DNA from: Pseudomonadales bacterium
Lineage (GTDB): Bacteria > Pseudomonadota > Gammaproteobacteria > Pseudomonadales > Azotimanducaceae
Direction of reading: 5' to 3'
DNA: 33,033 bases
Assembly: GCA_022825925.1 (NCBI GenBank)
Contig: JAJDVW010000111.1
Span: forward strand, 1 to 33,033
Made by a program: the position numbers and the translations under genes. The notes beneath the pieces are model-generated. The model searched no databases. It was not told where the DNA came from and saw nothing but the letters and a program-made list of their open reading frames with translations. Below are positions 24,291 to 32,367 of the stretch, one piece after another; within the stretch, counting starts at the first letter, position 1; each line of letters starts with the position of its first letter.

Positions 24291-25685
24291 GATCGACCCC
24301 CACTCCATCCGCGCCGTGCAGAACGCCAACTCGTCGAGGCGCTCGAAGACTCGCCGGTCGTCCTGATTCATGGCCCGCGCCAATGCGGCAAGACGACGCT
24401 CGCGCAAATGGTGTGTGCCCCGGCGACCCTGTCCCTGCGTCTCGAGGCATCCGAAACGGAAGACCGGACAGACACGCCCATCGAGTCGCCAGGGCGCGAG
24501 TACCAGTACCTCAGCTTTGACGACACCGGCATCCGCGCATCGGCGGATGCGGACCCCATGGGCTTCGTCGCGAATCTGCCCGAACGCGTCATCCTCGACG
24601 AAGTGCAGCACGTGCCGGAACTCTTCGGTGCCCTGAAACTGGAGGTGGACCGCCGCCGGGTTCCCGGCCGTTTCCTGTTGGCCGGTTCCGCCAACGTCCT
24701 GCTGCTTCCCCGGCTTGCCGACTCATTGGCCGGCCGCATGCAGATCGTGCGATTGCATCCCCTGGCGCAAAGCGAGCTCCACGCCGCGGAACCCGCCGGT
24801 TCCGGCGCCGGGCATGACTTTCTCGACAAGCTGTTCGGCGGGGAGTTCGGAATGCATCGAACCGATCGGCTGGGCGTCCGACTCGCCGAACGCATCGTCG
24901 CCGGCGGCTACCCGGCGGCACTGGCGCGCCCCACCGCGCGGCGGCGCGCGAACTGGTACCGCGACTACATCGAGGCGCTGGTACAGCGGGACGTTCGGAG
25001 CCTGGCACGCATCGCCGCCCTGGAAGCCTTGCCCCGGCTGCTCGGACTGGCGGCGAGCCAGTCCGCACGGTTGTTGAACGTGTCGGACCTCGCATCGCCG
25101 TTTCAGGTGAGCAGACCGACCATCAACGACTACCTCAGTCTGCTCGAGCGCATATTCCTGCTCGAGCGGCTGCCCCCCTGGCACAGCAACCGGGCGAGTC
25201 GCTTGGTCAAGACGCCGAAGCTGCACATGGGGGATACAGGCGTCGCCTGCTCGTTGCTCAGCGTCGACGCGCAGGGATTGACGAACGATGGGTCGATGCT
25301 GGGACCCCTGCTCGAGACCTTCGTGTTCCAGGAAATCCGCCGGCAGGCAAGTTGGCTGGACGAGCGTGTCGCCCTCTACCACTACCGCGACAAGGACAAG
25401 GTGGAAGTGGACATCGTAGTCGAGCGTGGCAACGCCGTGGCGGGCGTGGAGGTGAAGGCGGGCGCCACGGTGAAGGGGAGCGACTTCAACGGCTTGCGCA
25501 AGCTCGCGAGAACGGCCGGCACCCGCTTCGCCGGCGGTGTAGTGCTCTACGACGGGGAGCTTTCCCTGAGCTTTGGGGACGGGCTCTACGCCGTGCCCAT
25601 CCGGAGACTCTGGGAGAAGCATGCGGCTGAGCCGGCAGTCGCATACCATCCGCGTCGAACAGACCCGTACGAGCCTGAAGCATGA
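24288..25685 (+). CDS. AAA-type ATPase with DUF4143 domain
   Basis: 465-residue P-loop ATPase of the AAA_14/DUF4143 family. Walker A is GPRQCGKTT (Lys35), Walker B is VILDEVQHVP and sensor-like LLAGSAN follows. The C-terminal DUF4143 half ends in a nuclease-like core KVEVDIVVERGNAVAGVEVK, matching the PD-(D/E)xK fold of the family; catalytic competence is not established. These proteins are common, often mobile, and of unclear function (suggested links to toxin-antitoxin or defence). The start is the last usable ATG; an ATG at 24271 in another frame has a better ribosome binding site (ggagg) but encodes nothing. Its stop codon overlaps the ATG of the next hydrolase (ATGA), so the two are translationally coupled. 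Confidence 0.88.
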   Translation: MDRPPLHPRRAERQLVEALEDSPVVLIHGPRQCGKTTLAQMVCAPATLSLRLEASETEDRTDTPIESPGREYQYLSFDDTGIRASADADPMGFVANLPERVILDEVQHVPELFGALKLEVDRRRVPGRFLLAGSANVLLLPRLADSLAGRMQIVRLHPLAQSELHAAEPAGSGAGHDFLDKLFGGEFGMHRTDRLGVRLAERIVAGGYPAALARPTARRRANWYRDYIEALVQRDVRSLARIAALEALPRLLGLAASQSARLLNVSDLASPFQVSRPTINDYLSLLERIFLLERLPPWHSNRASRLVKTPKLHMGDTGVACSLLSVDAQGLTNDGSMLGPLLETFVFQEIRRQASWLDERVALYHYRDKDKVEVDIVVERGNAVAGVEVKAGATVKGSDFNGLRKLARTAGTRFAGGVVLYDGELSLSFGDGLYAVPIRRLWEKHAAEPAVAYHPRRTDPYEPEA

Positions 25686-27574
25686 AATCCACGATCAACG
25701 TCTACGAAGGTTATTCCAGCGAAGTCGCGAACGGGTACGCCCGTTCTTCGGTGCACGTTCCGGTCGACGACGGTTGCCGCATCGCCGTGGACATCCTGCG
25801 TCCCACCTGCGATGGGGAACTGCTCGACGGCCCGCTGCCGACCGTGGTGCAGGCGACCGGGTACCGGCGCGCGTACTACAAGAAGGAGAACGAGTTCAAC
25901 GCCCCGAAGTACGCGCAGTTGACCGCGCATCTCCCGGTCGGCGCGCTGGTGACGGCCTACGAACAGCGCCCGGCGTGCCAGCAGGTCATCCGGTACGGAT
26001 ACAACGTCGTCAGCGTCGACTTCCGCGGCACGGGCGCGTCCTTCGGCGCCAACGCCATGCAGACCTGGCGCAACGCGGCCGACGTCGCGCAGGTCGTGGA
26101 CTGGATCGCGCGGCAGGAGTGGGCGACGGACAGGGTGGGGATGATCGGCGGTTCCTGGGAAGGCGTGATCCAGCTCGCGACGGCCGTCTTCCAGCCCCGG
26201 CACCTCGCCTGCATCGTCCCGCAGATCCCGCCGTCGATCCTCAACGCCATCGTCGACGGCGGCCTCGCGATGTCCGGTTTCGCCCGTGACTGGTCGGAGA
26301 TGCGCAGGGGCCAGGACGGGACGGACGTGGCGGCGCCGGTGGACGGCCCGGACGGCGAACGCCTGTTCGCCGAGGCGCTCGCCGGGCGCGCGCCGACGTA
26401 CGCGGACTCCGACGATGCGGGCATGCTGGAGCACATGACCAGCGATGCCTACGTCGCCACGATGTCCGAGGGAGCGCCGCCGCCGCCGTTTCCCGAACTC
26501 GGCCCCTTGCGCGACGTCTTCGACGAGTTCGAACGGATCAGCCGCTCCGGCACCGCCGTCTACTTGCAGACCGGCTGGTGGGACATGACCTTCCCGGGCG
26601 AGTGCCTGGACCTCTACGAGGCGCTCACCGGTCCGAAGCGGATCATCGTCGGCCCATGGAATCACGGCGTGCTGCCGACCATGGAGCCGCTGCGCTGGTT
26701 CGACTACCGGCTCAAGGGCATCGACAACGGCATCGCCGACGAGCCCGGGGTGATCTTCGCGACGGCGGACCTCGAGGGCCGGAGCGTCTGGAAGGGCGCC
26801 GAGCGCTGGCCGGTACCGGAGGTCGAGACCGACTCCTGGTTCCTGAACGACACCGCCAGCGGCACCCTGGACTCTGCCCTCGATGGCGGCCTGGAGCGGA
26901 ACGCGGGCCCCGAGACGACGGCCGAATACCGGGTGGACTACGAGACGGGGCTCGGCAGCCTGGGGCGCATGCGCTTCATGCTGCACGACGAGTACATCCG
27001 CCACCCCGGGCTTGCGGCGAGGGCGCTACGCTGCGCGACCTTCACGACGCCGGCGCTGGAAGCGGCCATGGAGATCACCGGTTCGCCGACGCTCTTCCTG
27101 GAACTTGCCACGACGGCATCCGACGGCGCCCTCCACACGACCCTCGAGCAGGTCCTGCCGGACGGCCGCGCCGAGTACGTCACGGAGGGCTGGCTGAACC
27201 TGCGGCACCGGAAGGTGAGCGCGAGTCCGCGGCCCCATGCCGGACCCGCCTGGCACTCCCAGGCCACGGAGGACCTGCTCGAAGTCCGCCCTGGCGAACG
27301 CATGACGGCCGCGCTCGAACTCTACCCCGTCTCGGTATCGATCGGCGCCGGGAGCCGCCTGCGGCTGACCGTCGCCGGCACCGACCGGGACAACCTCCAC
27401 GTGCCGGAGCGCGATCCCGCTCCGGTACTCACCCTGTATTTCGGCGGCCCGTCCGGGTCCCGGCTCGAGCTTCCGCTGGAGGATGCCGCCAGGCGTCCCG
27501 AGGGGCGCGTTATCCAGGATGCCTTTGCCGGGCAGGACCCGGGCTTCGCGTTCGCGCGGTCCGACGGCGGCTGA
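25682..27574 (+). CDS. CocE/NonD-family hydrolase without signal peptide
   Basis: 630-residue alpha/beta hydrolase of the CocE/S15 superfamily. The triad is Ser158 in MIGGSWEGV, Asp301 in GWWDMTFPG and His328 in GPWNHGV. The C-terminal jelly-roll domain runs from about 420 (LFLELATTASDG, LEQVLPDGRAEY, LYPVSVSIGAGSRLRLTVAG). The N-terminus (MKSTINVYEGYSSEV) has no signal peptide or lipobox, so it is probably cytoplasmic, in contrast to the two exported CocE proteins of this window. Its ATG overlaps the stop of the ATPase gene. Substrate is unknown; acyl-ester, amide or Xaa-Pro hydrolysis are family options. A TonB receptor gene follows after a truncated minus-strand gene. Confidence 0.9.
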   Translation: MKSTINVYEGYSSEVANGYARSSVHVPVDDGCRIAVDILRPTCDGELLDGPLPTVVQATGYRRAYYKKENEFNAPKYAQLTAHLPVGALVTAYEQRPACQQVIRYGYNVVSVDFRGTGASFGANAMQTWRNAADVAQVVDWIARQEWATDRVGMIGGSWEGVIQLATAVFQPRHLACIVPQIPPSILNAIVDGGLAMSGFARDWSEMRRGQDGTDVAAPVDGPDGERLFAEALAGRAPTYADSDDAGMLEHMTSDAYVATMSEGAPPPPFPELGPLRDVFDEFERISRSGTAVYLQTGWWDMTFPGECLDLYEALTGPKRIIVGPWNHGVLPTMEPLRWFDYRLKGIDNGIADEPGVIFATADLEGRSVWKGAERWPVPEVETDSWFLNDTASGTLDSALDGGLERNAGPETTAEYRVDYETGLGSLGRMRFMLHDEYIRHPGLAARALRCATFTTPALEAAMEITGSPTLFLELATTASDGALHTTLEQVLPDGRAEYVTEGWLNLRHRKVSASPRPHAGPAWHSQATEDLLEVRPGERMTAALELYPVSVSIGAGSRLRLTVAGTDRDNLHVPERDPAPVLTLYFGGPSGSRLELPLEDAARRPEGRVIQDAFAGQDPGFAFARSDGG

Positions 27575-27617
27575 GACCGCCGACCGGGCCGCCCAACGGG
27601 CCGCCCAACGGGCGCTT
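27575..27617. repeat. Tandem 12-base repeat after the CocE gene
   Basis: cgggccgcccaa occurs twice in tandem followed by cgggcgc (about 27586-27616). It lies between two convergent stops. It could be debris of the junction that removed the 5' part of the minus-strand gene, or just GC-rich spacer. No terminator hairpin was recognised. Confidence 0.35.
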
Positions 27618-27905
27618 TCACTCCAGCCTGGCGTGAGAACGGGCGAACTGGGCGTCGATGCACGCGTCGTAGATGCCCATCATGCGCTCGAACCCGTCCT
27701 GGCCGATCAACAGCGGATTCCTGCCGTCCACGCGCCCCCTGGCGTGCTGCTCGAAGTTCCCGACAAACCAGGCGTGCGTGCTGATCAGACCCTCCACTCC
27801 CCGCTCCCTGCCGAGGCTCCAGAACTTGTGCAGCGAGTTGTGCATCTGGTGGAGCGTCGCGATGTCGGCATGCAAGGCCTGGCCTTCCCACGCCAACCGG
27901 GGCTC
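27618..27905 (-). pseudogene. C-terminal fragment of an MBL-fold metallohydrolase-like protein
   Basis: About 90 residues read LHADIATLHQMHNSLHKFW, then RGVEGLISTHAWFVGNFEQH, GRNPLLIGQDGFERMMGIYD and stop. This matches the end of secreted MBL-fold hydrolases, which close with a 'xIStH...NPxxxGxxxxxRxxxxxxxC' helix pair. The metal-binding HxHxDH part is absent because similarity stops near 27900, where the leader of the divergent TonB receptor begins. It is a truncated remnant; an ATG at 27944 is open but unlikely to be a true start. The family call rests on the pattern only. Confidence 0.5.
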
Positions 27906-27979
27906 GGGTGGGGTAGGAACCGCCGGATGCGTCTGTAGCCGCACAAGGAGTGTCCCCGTCTTGAGCGCAGGAGCGGAAA

Positions 27980-30214
27980 ATGAACGACCGACGTTATCTC
28001 TTCGTGGCAGCCGCCTCGCTAACGCTAACCCTGGCGGTGCCGACGCAACTCGCCGCCGAGGAGACCCTCCTCGAGGAAATCGTGGTCACCGCCGAGCGGC
28101 GGACACAGAACGAGCAGGACGTGGCGACGGCGCTCCAGGCGTTCACCGGGGAGGGACTCGAACGCCGGGGCGCCGACGGCTTCGAGGATTACGTGCTGTC
28201 GGTGCCCGGCCTGTCGTTTCGCGACCAGGGGGCGGGCGCCACGAGGATCGCGATCCGGGGCGTCTCCAACGTGTCGGCGTCGGACTTCGGCGTCACGACG
28301 CCGGTCTCGACCGTGGGGCTGTACCTCAACGACGTGCCCATTCAGGGGACTTCGCAGTTGCCCGACCTCAACCTGTATGACCTCGAGCAGATCGAGGTGC
28401 TCAAGGGCCCCCAGGGAACGCTGTACGGGGAGGGGGCCATGGGCGGCGCCATCCGCATGACGCTGGCCCGACCGGACCCTTCGGAGTTCTCGGCGCGGGG
28501 CGAGATCATCGGCTCCTTCACCGAGGACGGAGGCTTCAACAACGGGGGCCGGGGGGTCGTCAACATCCCGATCGCCGAGGGCACGACCGCGCTCCGGATC
28601 GTGGGCACGTTCCGCGACCACGAAGGCTTCGTCGACAATATCGCGCGGGACGAGGAAGACGCGAACTCCTCCTCGGCCCACTCGGTGCGCGCCCTGCTCC
28701 GGTCGTCGCCGGGAGAGCGCGTGGACATCGAAGTGCTGGCGATGCTCTCGGAGATCGAGGAAGACGATTTCCCGAACATCGACTCCGGCCTCGGCGACCT
28801 CGAACTCGACTCGAGCGAGCCGCGGTTCCACGAGGGCGAATTCGGGCTCTACGCGTTGACGGTGGATGTCGATCTCGGTTTCGCCGAGTTGACCTCGGTG
28901 ACCTCGCAGACGCAACTCGACCGCGAGTTCCTCGACCGGCTGGTGATCGCCACGGCCTTCTTCTCGGCGTTCGGGCCGGTGACCGGCGACCCGTTCTACA
29001 CGACCACGGAAATGGAGTCGGTCGCCCAGGAGTTCCGGCTCGTGTCGGCCGGCGACGAGCGGTTCGACTGGATTCTCGGCGCGTTCTACCGCGACAAGGA
29101 CCAGGTCGCCGCCGGCGGCGCCACCACCATGCCCGGGGAGCATGTGGCGCTCAACCAGACGCTGGGCTTCCTGGGTCTGCCCACGATTCCGGACAGCGCC
29201 TTTGTCGCCGGCGCCGGGGACATCGGCTTCCGGTTCGTCACCGACCGCTACGAACAGTACGCGGCGTATGCCGAGGGGGACCTGGAACTCGACGACCGCT
29301 GGAGCCTGACGGTTGGCGCACGCTGGTTCGACGAGGAAGTGACCCTCGAGGACGAGCTGGTGTTCTATTCGATCCTGACCGTGGCCAGCTCGCCCTATCG
29401 CGTCGTCGAGGAATCGAGCTCCGACGTCCTACTCAAGGGCCGGCTGAGCTATCGCGCAACGGACGACCTGCTCTTCTACTTCACGATCGCCGAGGGGTTC
29501 CGCTCGGGCGGCATCAACCTGCAGAGCGTCTTCCAGGTGGGAGATCTGCTGTTCGAGTCGGACGCGCTCCTGAGCTACGAACTCGGCGCCAAGACGAGCT
29601 GGTACGACGGCCGCCTGGTCCTCAACGGCTCGGTTTACTTCCAGGATTGGGCGGACATCCAGTCGAACGGGACGGACATCTCGCCGTTGACGGGCAGGCC
29701 CGTCAACTTCATCGGCAACGCGGGCGACGCGGAGGTCGTGGGCCTTGAAGCGCAACTCAGCGCGCGCCCGAACGACCGGCTCACCGTCGGGCTCACCTTC
29801 GGGTACGCGGACAGCCAACTGACGAGCGCCCTCGCGGACGCGCTTGTCGGGGCGGACCTGCCCAACGTGCCCGAGTTCACGATGTCCGCAAGCCTCGAGT
29901 ACGTGTTCCCCTTCGGCGGCCTCGGCGACGGCTTCGCCCGACTGGACGTGCAGCACACGGACGACCAGTTCACGCGCATACAGCGCATCAACGACGCGAC
30001 GGGGTTTCCGGTCGACTCCTATGTCATCGGCCAGTTCCGTATCGGGTTCAGAAACGAGCGCGGCTGGGGCGCCGACCTGTTCGTCGACAACCTCTGGGAC
30101 GAGCGCGCCACGATCGGCCGCGGCCGTACGGCGACCGGCTCCTTCAACAGTCCTGACCGGTTCGTGATCAACCGGCCGCGCATGATCGGCATCGTCCTGA
30201 GAGTCGAGACCTAG
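27980..30214 (+). CDS. TonB-dependent outer-membrane receptor
   Basis: 744-residue receptor with signal peptide (about 1-26, LAVPTQLAAE), TonB-box/plug start (LLEEIVVTAERRTQNEQDV), plug motifs (IAIRGVSNVSASDFG, IEVLKGPQGTLYGEGAMGG) and a barrel through DLFVDNLWDERATIGRG to the end LRVET. It ends with Thr rather than an aromatic residue, unusual for an outer-membrane barrel. A good ribosome binding site (aggagcgg) precedes ATG 27980. Sequence shared with the other receptor in this window is limited to the common plug motifs, so the ligands are probably different. The transported ligand is not identifiable. It lies downstream of the cytoplasmic CocE hydrolase, separated by a truncated minus-strand gene. 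Confidence 0.92.
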   Translation: MNDRRYLFVAAASLTLTLAVPTQLAAEETLLEEIVVTAERRTQNEQDVATALQAFTGEGLERRGADGFEDYVLSVPGLSFRDQGAGATRIAIRGVSNVSASDFGVTTPVSTVGLYLNDVPIQGTSQLPDLNLYDLEQIEVLKGPQGTLYGEGAMGGAIRMTLARPDPSEFSARGEIIGSFTEDGGFNNGGRGVVNIPIAEGTTALRIVGTFRDHEGFVDNIARDEEDANSSSAHSVRALLRSSPGERVDIEVLAMLSEIEEDDFPNIDSGLGDLELDSSEPRFHEGEFGLYALTVDVDLGFAELTSVTSQTQLDREFLDRLVIATAFFSAFGPVTGDPFYTTTEMESVAQEFRLVSAGDERFDWILGAFYRDKDQVAAGGATTMPGEHVALNQTLGFLGLPTIPDSAFVAGAGDIGFRFVTDRYEQYAAYAEGDLELDDRWSLTVGARWFDEEVTLEDELVFYSILTVASSPYRVVEESSSDVLLKGRLSYRATDDLLFYFTIAEGFRSGGINLQSVFQVGDLLFESDALLSYELGAKTSWYDGRLVLNGSVYFQDWADIQSNGTDISPLTGRPVNFIGNAGDAEVVGLEAQLSARPNDRLTVGLTFGYADSQLTSALADALVGADLPNVPEFTMSASLEYVFPFGGLGDGFARLDVQHTDDQFTRIQRINDATGFPVDSYVIGQFRIGFRNERGWGADLFVDNLWDERATIGRGRTATGSFNSPDRFVINRPRMIGIVLRVET

Positions 30215-30219
30215 AAGGC

Positions 30220-30303
30220 ATGACCAGCGAGAAGCTCCTGCTCGTGGGCAGCGTTCCGTTCGAATCGGCGGAAAGCGGTTCCAGGTCTCCCTGCCCGCCG
30301 TGA
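30220..30303 (+). pseudogene. Possible N-terminal scrap of a truncated gene
   Basis: Six bases after the receptor stop, an ATG with aagg before it opens MTSEKLLLVGSVPFESAE and then degenerates to a stop within 30 codons. The LLVGSVPFES start resembles uncharacterised proteins (methionine-synthase/URO-D-fold-like) I have seen beginning this way, but the match is short. I treat it as a likely remnant cut off before vapBC. Confidence 0.25.
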
Positions 30304-30321
30304 ACAGTGTCTGCGTACGCA

Positions 30322-30352
30322 TTGTCGCAGGCATATGCTTGTGATATACAAG
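30322..30352 (+). promoter_or_regulatory. vapBC promoter and operator dyad
   Basis: A candidate -35 TTGTCG (30322-30327) and -10 TATACA (30345-30350) are 17 bases apart. The -10 sits inside cttgt-gatat-acaag (30338-30352), perfect 5-base arms. An 8-base palindrome (gcatatgc) precedes it. VapB-type antitoxins commonly repress their own promoter at such dyads. Confidence 0.55.
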
Positions 30353-30378
30353 ACCATCGAAGTGGTCGGAGATTGTCC

Positions 30379-30612
30379 ATGAAAGCGACCGCCAAACTGT
30401 TCACGAACGGTCGGAGTCAAGCCGTCCGCATTCCCAAGGCGCTCGAGTTCCAAGGCGTCCGAGAAGTCGCCATCAGCCCGCACGGCAATGGCCTGCTGCT
30501 CGAACCAATCCGCAAGAGCTGGGGATCCTTCGCCGAGGATGCACCCGAGGTCGACGACGACTTCCTGTTGGAGCGTCCAGACCTGCTCGAGGGCCGGCGA
30601 GTCCGCCTGTAG
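30379..30612 (+). CDS. vapB: VapB antitoxin (AbrB/SpoVT swapped-hairpin type)
   Basis: 77-residue antitoxin of the VapBC system. The N-terminal AbrB-like DNA-binding domain reads AKLFTNGRSQAVRIPKALEF, then VREVAISPHGNGLLLEP. The C-terminal acidic segment (EDAPEVDDDFLLERPD) would wrap the VapC active site. ATG 30379 has cggaga upstream; the longer reading from 30307 crosses the promoter dyad and is rejected. The toxin gene begins 29 bases after the stop, the usual vapBC arrangement. Confidence 0.9.
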   Translation: MKATAKLFTNGRSQAVRIPKALEFQGVREVAISPHGNGLLLEPIRKSWGSFAEDAPEVDDDFLLERPDLLEGRRVRL

Positions 30613-30641
30613 CGACGCGCCGCACACTTGGGAGTCCGGGC

Positions 30642-31058
30642 GTGCAATACATGCTCGACACGGATACGAGCAGCTACGTGATTCGCGAGCGCGATGCAAG
30701 GCTGCTGGCTACGTTCCAGACTCAGGCTCGCGCCGGCGCGAACGTCTTCATCTCCGCGGTCACGCACGCCGAACTGCGGCTAGGCGCACTACGGTCGCGT
30801 AGCGCGACACGGCATGCTGCCGCGATTCAAGCCTTCTGCGAACGCCTGGACGGCGTGCTCGCCTGGGGCAAGCCGGAAGCGGACGCGTTCGCCGGCATCC
30901 AAGCGCGGCTTCTTGCGGCAGGAACGCCCATCGGCAACAACGATGCGATGATCGCCGCGCATGCGTTGAGCGCGGGTTGCACGCTCGTCACGAACAACCC
31001 GCGCCACTTCGAGCGTGTTTCGGGCCTCGATCAGGAGAACTGGTTGCCCGAGGGCTGA
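30642..31058 (+). CDS. vapC: VapC toxin, PIN-domain ribonuclease
   Basis: 138-residue PIN-domain endoribonuclease, the toxin of the vapBC pair. The acidic active-site residues are in place: Asp6 in MLDTDTSSY, Glu in VTHAELRLGAL and Asp in GNNDAMIAAHAL. The closing NPRHFERVSGLDQENW is typical for VapC. The start is GTG 30642 with a ggga/ggag motif upstream, and the length is normal. Relatives cut initiator tRNA or other RNAs when the antitoxin is degraded; the target here is unknown. An RES-toxin remnant begins 36 bases downstream. Confidence 0.92.
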   Translation: MQYMLDTDTSSYVIRERDARLLATFQTQARAGANVFISAVTHAELRLGALRSRSATRHAAAIQAFCERLDGVLAWGKPEADAFAGIQARLLAAGTPIGNNDAMIAAHALSAGCTLVTNNPRHFERVSGLDQENWLPEG

Positions 31059-31093
31059 TCGCCGCGCGGACAACGCAGACCAGGGCTGGTGGG

Positions 31094-31240
31094 ATGGGAG
31101 ACGGGAACGCGGACGACACGCGCGACCGGCGACCGTCGGCTGGACAGCGGGCGGTCGGCCGTGTTGCAGGTGCCGAGCGCCCGAGCGCCGCGATCATCGG
31201 CGAGAGCGACTTTTCGGCACTTGCGCGACCCGGGATCCCT
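31094..31240 (+). pseudogene. Broken partial copy of the RES toxin gene
   Basis: 31094-31215 aligns closely with 32101-32218, the middle of the intact RES toxin gene: tgggagacggg against tgggaaaccgg, then near-identity through gctggacagcgg and ttgcaggtgccgagcgcc. Relative to the intact gene it lacks 3 bases near the start and carries an 8-base tandem duplication (cgagcgcc) that breaks the frame. Only the middle ~40 codons remain, with no start or stop of its own. It points to an earlier RES module at this spot or a partial duplication. Confidence 0.8.
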
Positions 31241-31314
31241 GGCGTAGTGTGCCCATACAGACATTTCAGAACATCCATATGGTAAGTCCGTTGCCAACAC
31301 CTCGCTCCGATCCG

Positions 31315-31821
31315 ATGTCCGCTCCCGAGCCCGAACAGCACGGAACGTTCCCGCGTCATGCAAGCCTGCGCGCGGGCGAACCCAGGGGTTCCTGCGAGGT
31401 TGGGCATAGCCCTCCCGACGAGGGGATGTCGCTCGCAGACCCGGGCTCGGACGGCGCGGATCCCGTGGGCGTCGTCCGCCGCGGCCTGCCGTTCGGCGCG
31501 CTGGACAACCTGGTGCGCGCCATCGGCGTCTCCCGGAAGGAGGTCGCCAGCGTCATCGGCATGCCGCAGACGACGCTCGGCCGGAGGCGCCAGAGCGGGA
31601 CGCTCACGTCGGCGGAGTCCGATCAGGTGCTCCGCGTTGCACGACTGGTGGCGATGACGCGAAGTCTGATGGCGGACGACGCAGAGGCGGCGCGGCGCTG
31701 GCTGACGACGCCGCACAGGCTCCTGGGTGATGAAACGCCGCTGCGCCGCGCTTCCACGGAAGTCGGTGGCCGCGAAGTGGAGCAGTTGATCGGCCAGTTG
31801 CGTCACGGCGTCTTCAGCTAA
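31315..31821 (+). CDS. Xre/MbcA/ParS-type antitoxin
   Basis: Antitoxin of a RES-type toxin-antitoxin pair. The C-terminal ~130 residues carry a helix-turn-helix region (LDNLVRAIGVSRKEVASVIG, MPQTTLGRRR) followed by the Xre/MbcA/ParS toxin-binding domain (SDQVLRVARLV, AARRWLTTPHRLL, QLIGQL). Start choice is uncertain: ATG 31315 (168 residues), ATG 31279 and ATG 31426 (131 residues, the most family-like length) are all in frame, and none has a clear ribosome binding site. The first ~40 residues from 31315 look disordered. The RES toxin follows 13 bases after the stop. It probably neutralises the toxin and represses the operon. Confidence 0.85.
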   Translation: MSAPEPEQHGTFPRHASLRAGEPRGSCEVGHSPPDEGMSLADPGSDGADPVGVVRRGLPFGALDNLVRAIGVSRKEVASVIGMPQTTLGRRRQSGTLTSAESDQVLRVARLVAMTRSLMADDAEAARRWLTTPHRLLGDETPLRRASTEVGGREVEQLIGQLRHGVFS

Positions 31822-31834
31822 CGGTCTCCATCTG

Positions 31835-32302
31835 GTGCTGGCGGGTTGGCGCCTTTCGGCGCCGGAGTTCGCAGGGAGCGCGGAGGAGATGCTCTCCGGG
31901 GAGGGCGCGCGATTGTTCGGGGGTCGCTGGAACAGCCCCGGACGTGCAGCCGTGTACCTCGGGGACAGTCTCGCGTTGGCCGGCATGGAACTGCTCGTGC
32001 ATCTCGGCGAAGTCGATGTCCTCGGGACCTATCGCAAGATGCCGGTGTACATCCCGGAGGAACTCGTGATGCACATCGATGTCGAGGAGTTGCCCGCCGG
32101 ATGGGAAACCGGCCCGCGGGCGACGACGCGCGCGATCGGCGACCGTTGGCTGGACAGCGGGCAGTCCGCCGTCTTGCAGGTGCCGAGCGCCGTGGTCGTC
32201 GGCGAGAGCAACTTCATCGTCAATCCGAACCACCCGGATTGTGCCGCGTTGGTCACCGGGCCGATCACCGACTTCCGGTACGAGCCGCGGCTTCGCGGGT
32301 AA
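31835..32302 (+). CDS. RES-domain toxin (NAD+-targeting)
   Basis: 155-residue RES-domain protein, the toxin partner of the Xre/MbcA/ParS antitoxin. The conserved Arg (GGRWNSPG), Tyr (AAVYLGDS), Glu (GMELLVHLG) and the closing NFIVNPNHP are visible. Characterised relatives (MbcT-type) degrade NAD+ by phosphorolysis or hydrolysis and stop growth unless held by the antitoxin. The start is GTG 31835, 13 bases after the antitoxin stop and without a strong ribosome binding site, so translation is probably coupled to the antitoxin. A damaged copy of its middle part lies at 31094-31240. Confidence 0.9.
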   Translation: MLAGWRLSAPEFAGSAEEMLSGEGARLFGGRWNSPGRAAVYLGDSLALAGMELLVHLGEVDVLGTYRKMPVYIPEELVMHIDVEELPAGWETGPRATTRAIGDRWLDSGQSAVLQVPSAVVVGESNFIVNPNHPDCAALVTGPITDFRYEPRLRG

Positions 32303-32367
32303 CTCCGGCAACCTGCGGGCGCCATCAAGCCCTGATTGTCCCCTTGCGTTCCCGCGGCGGGCGCGGA

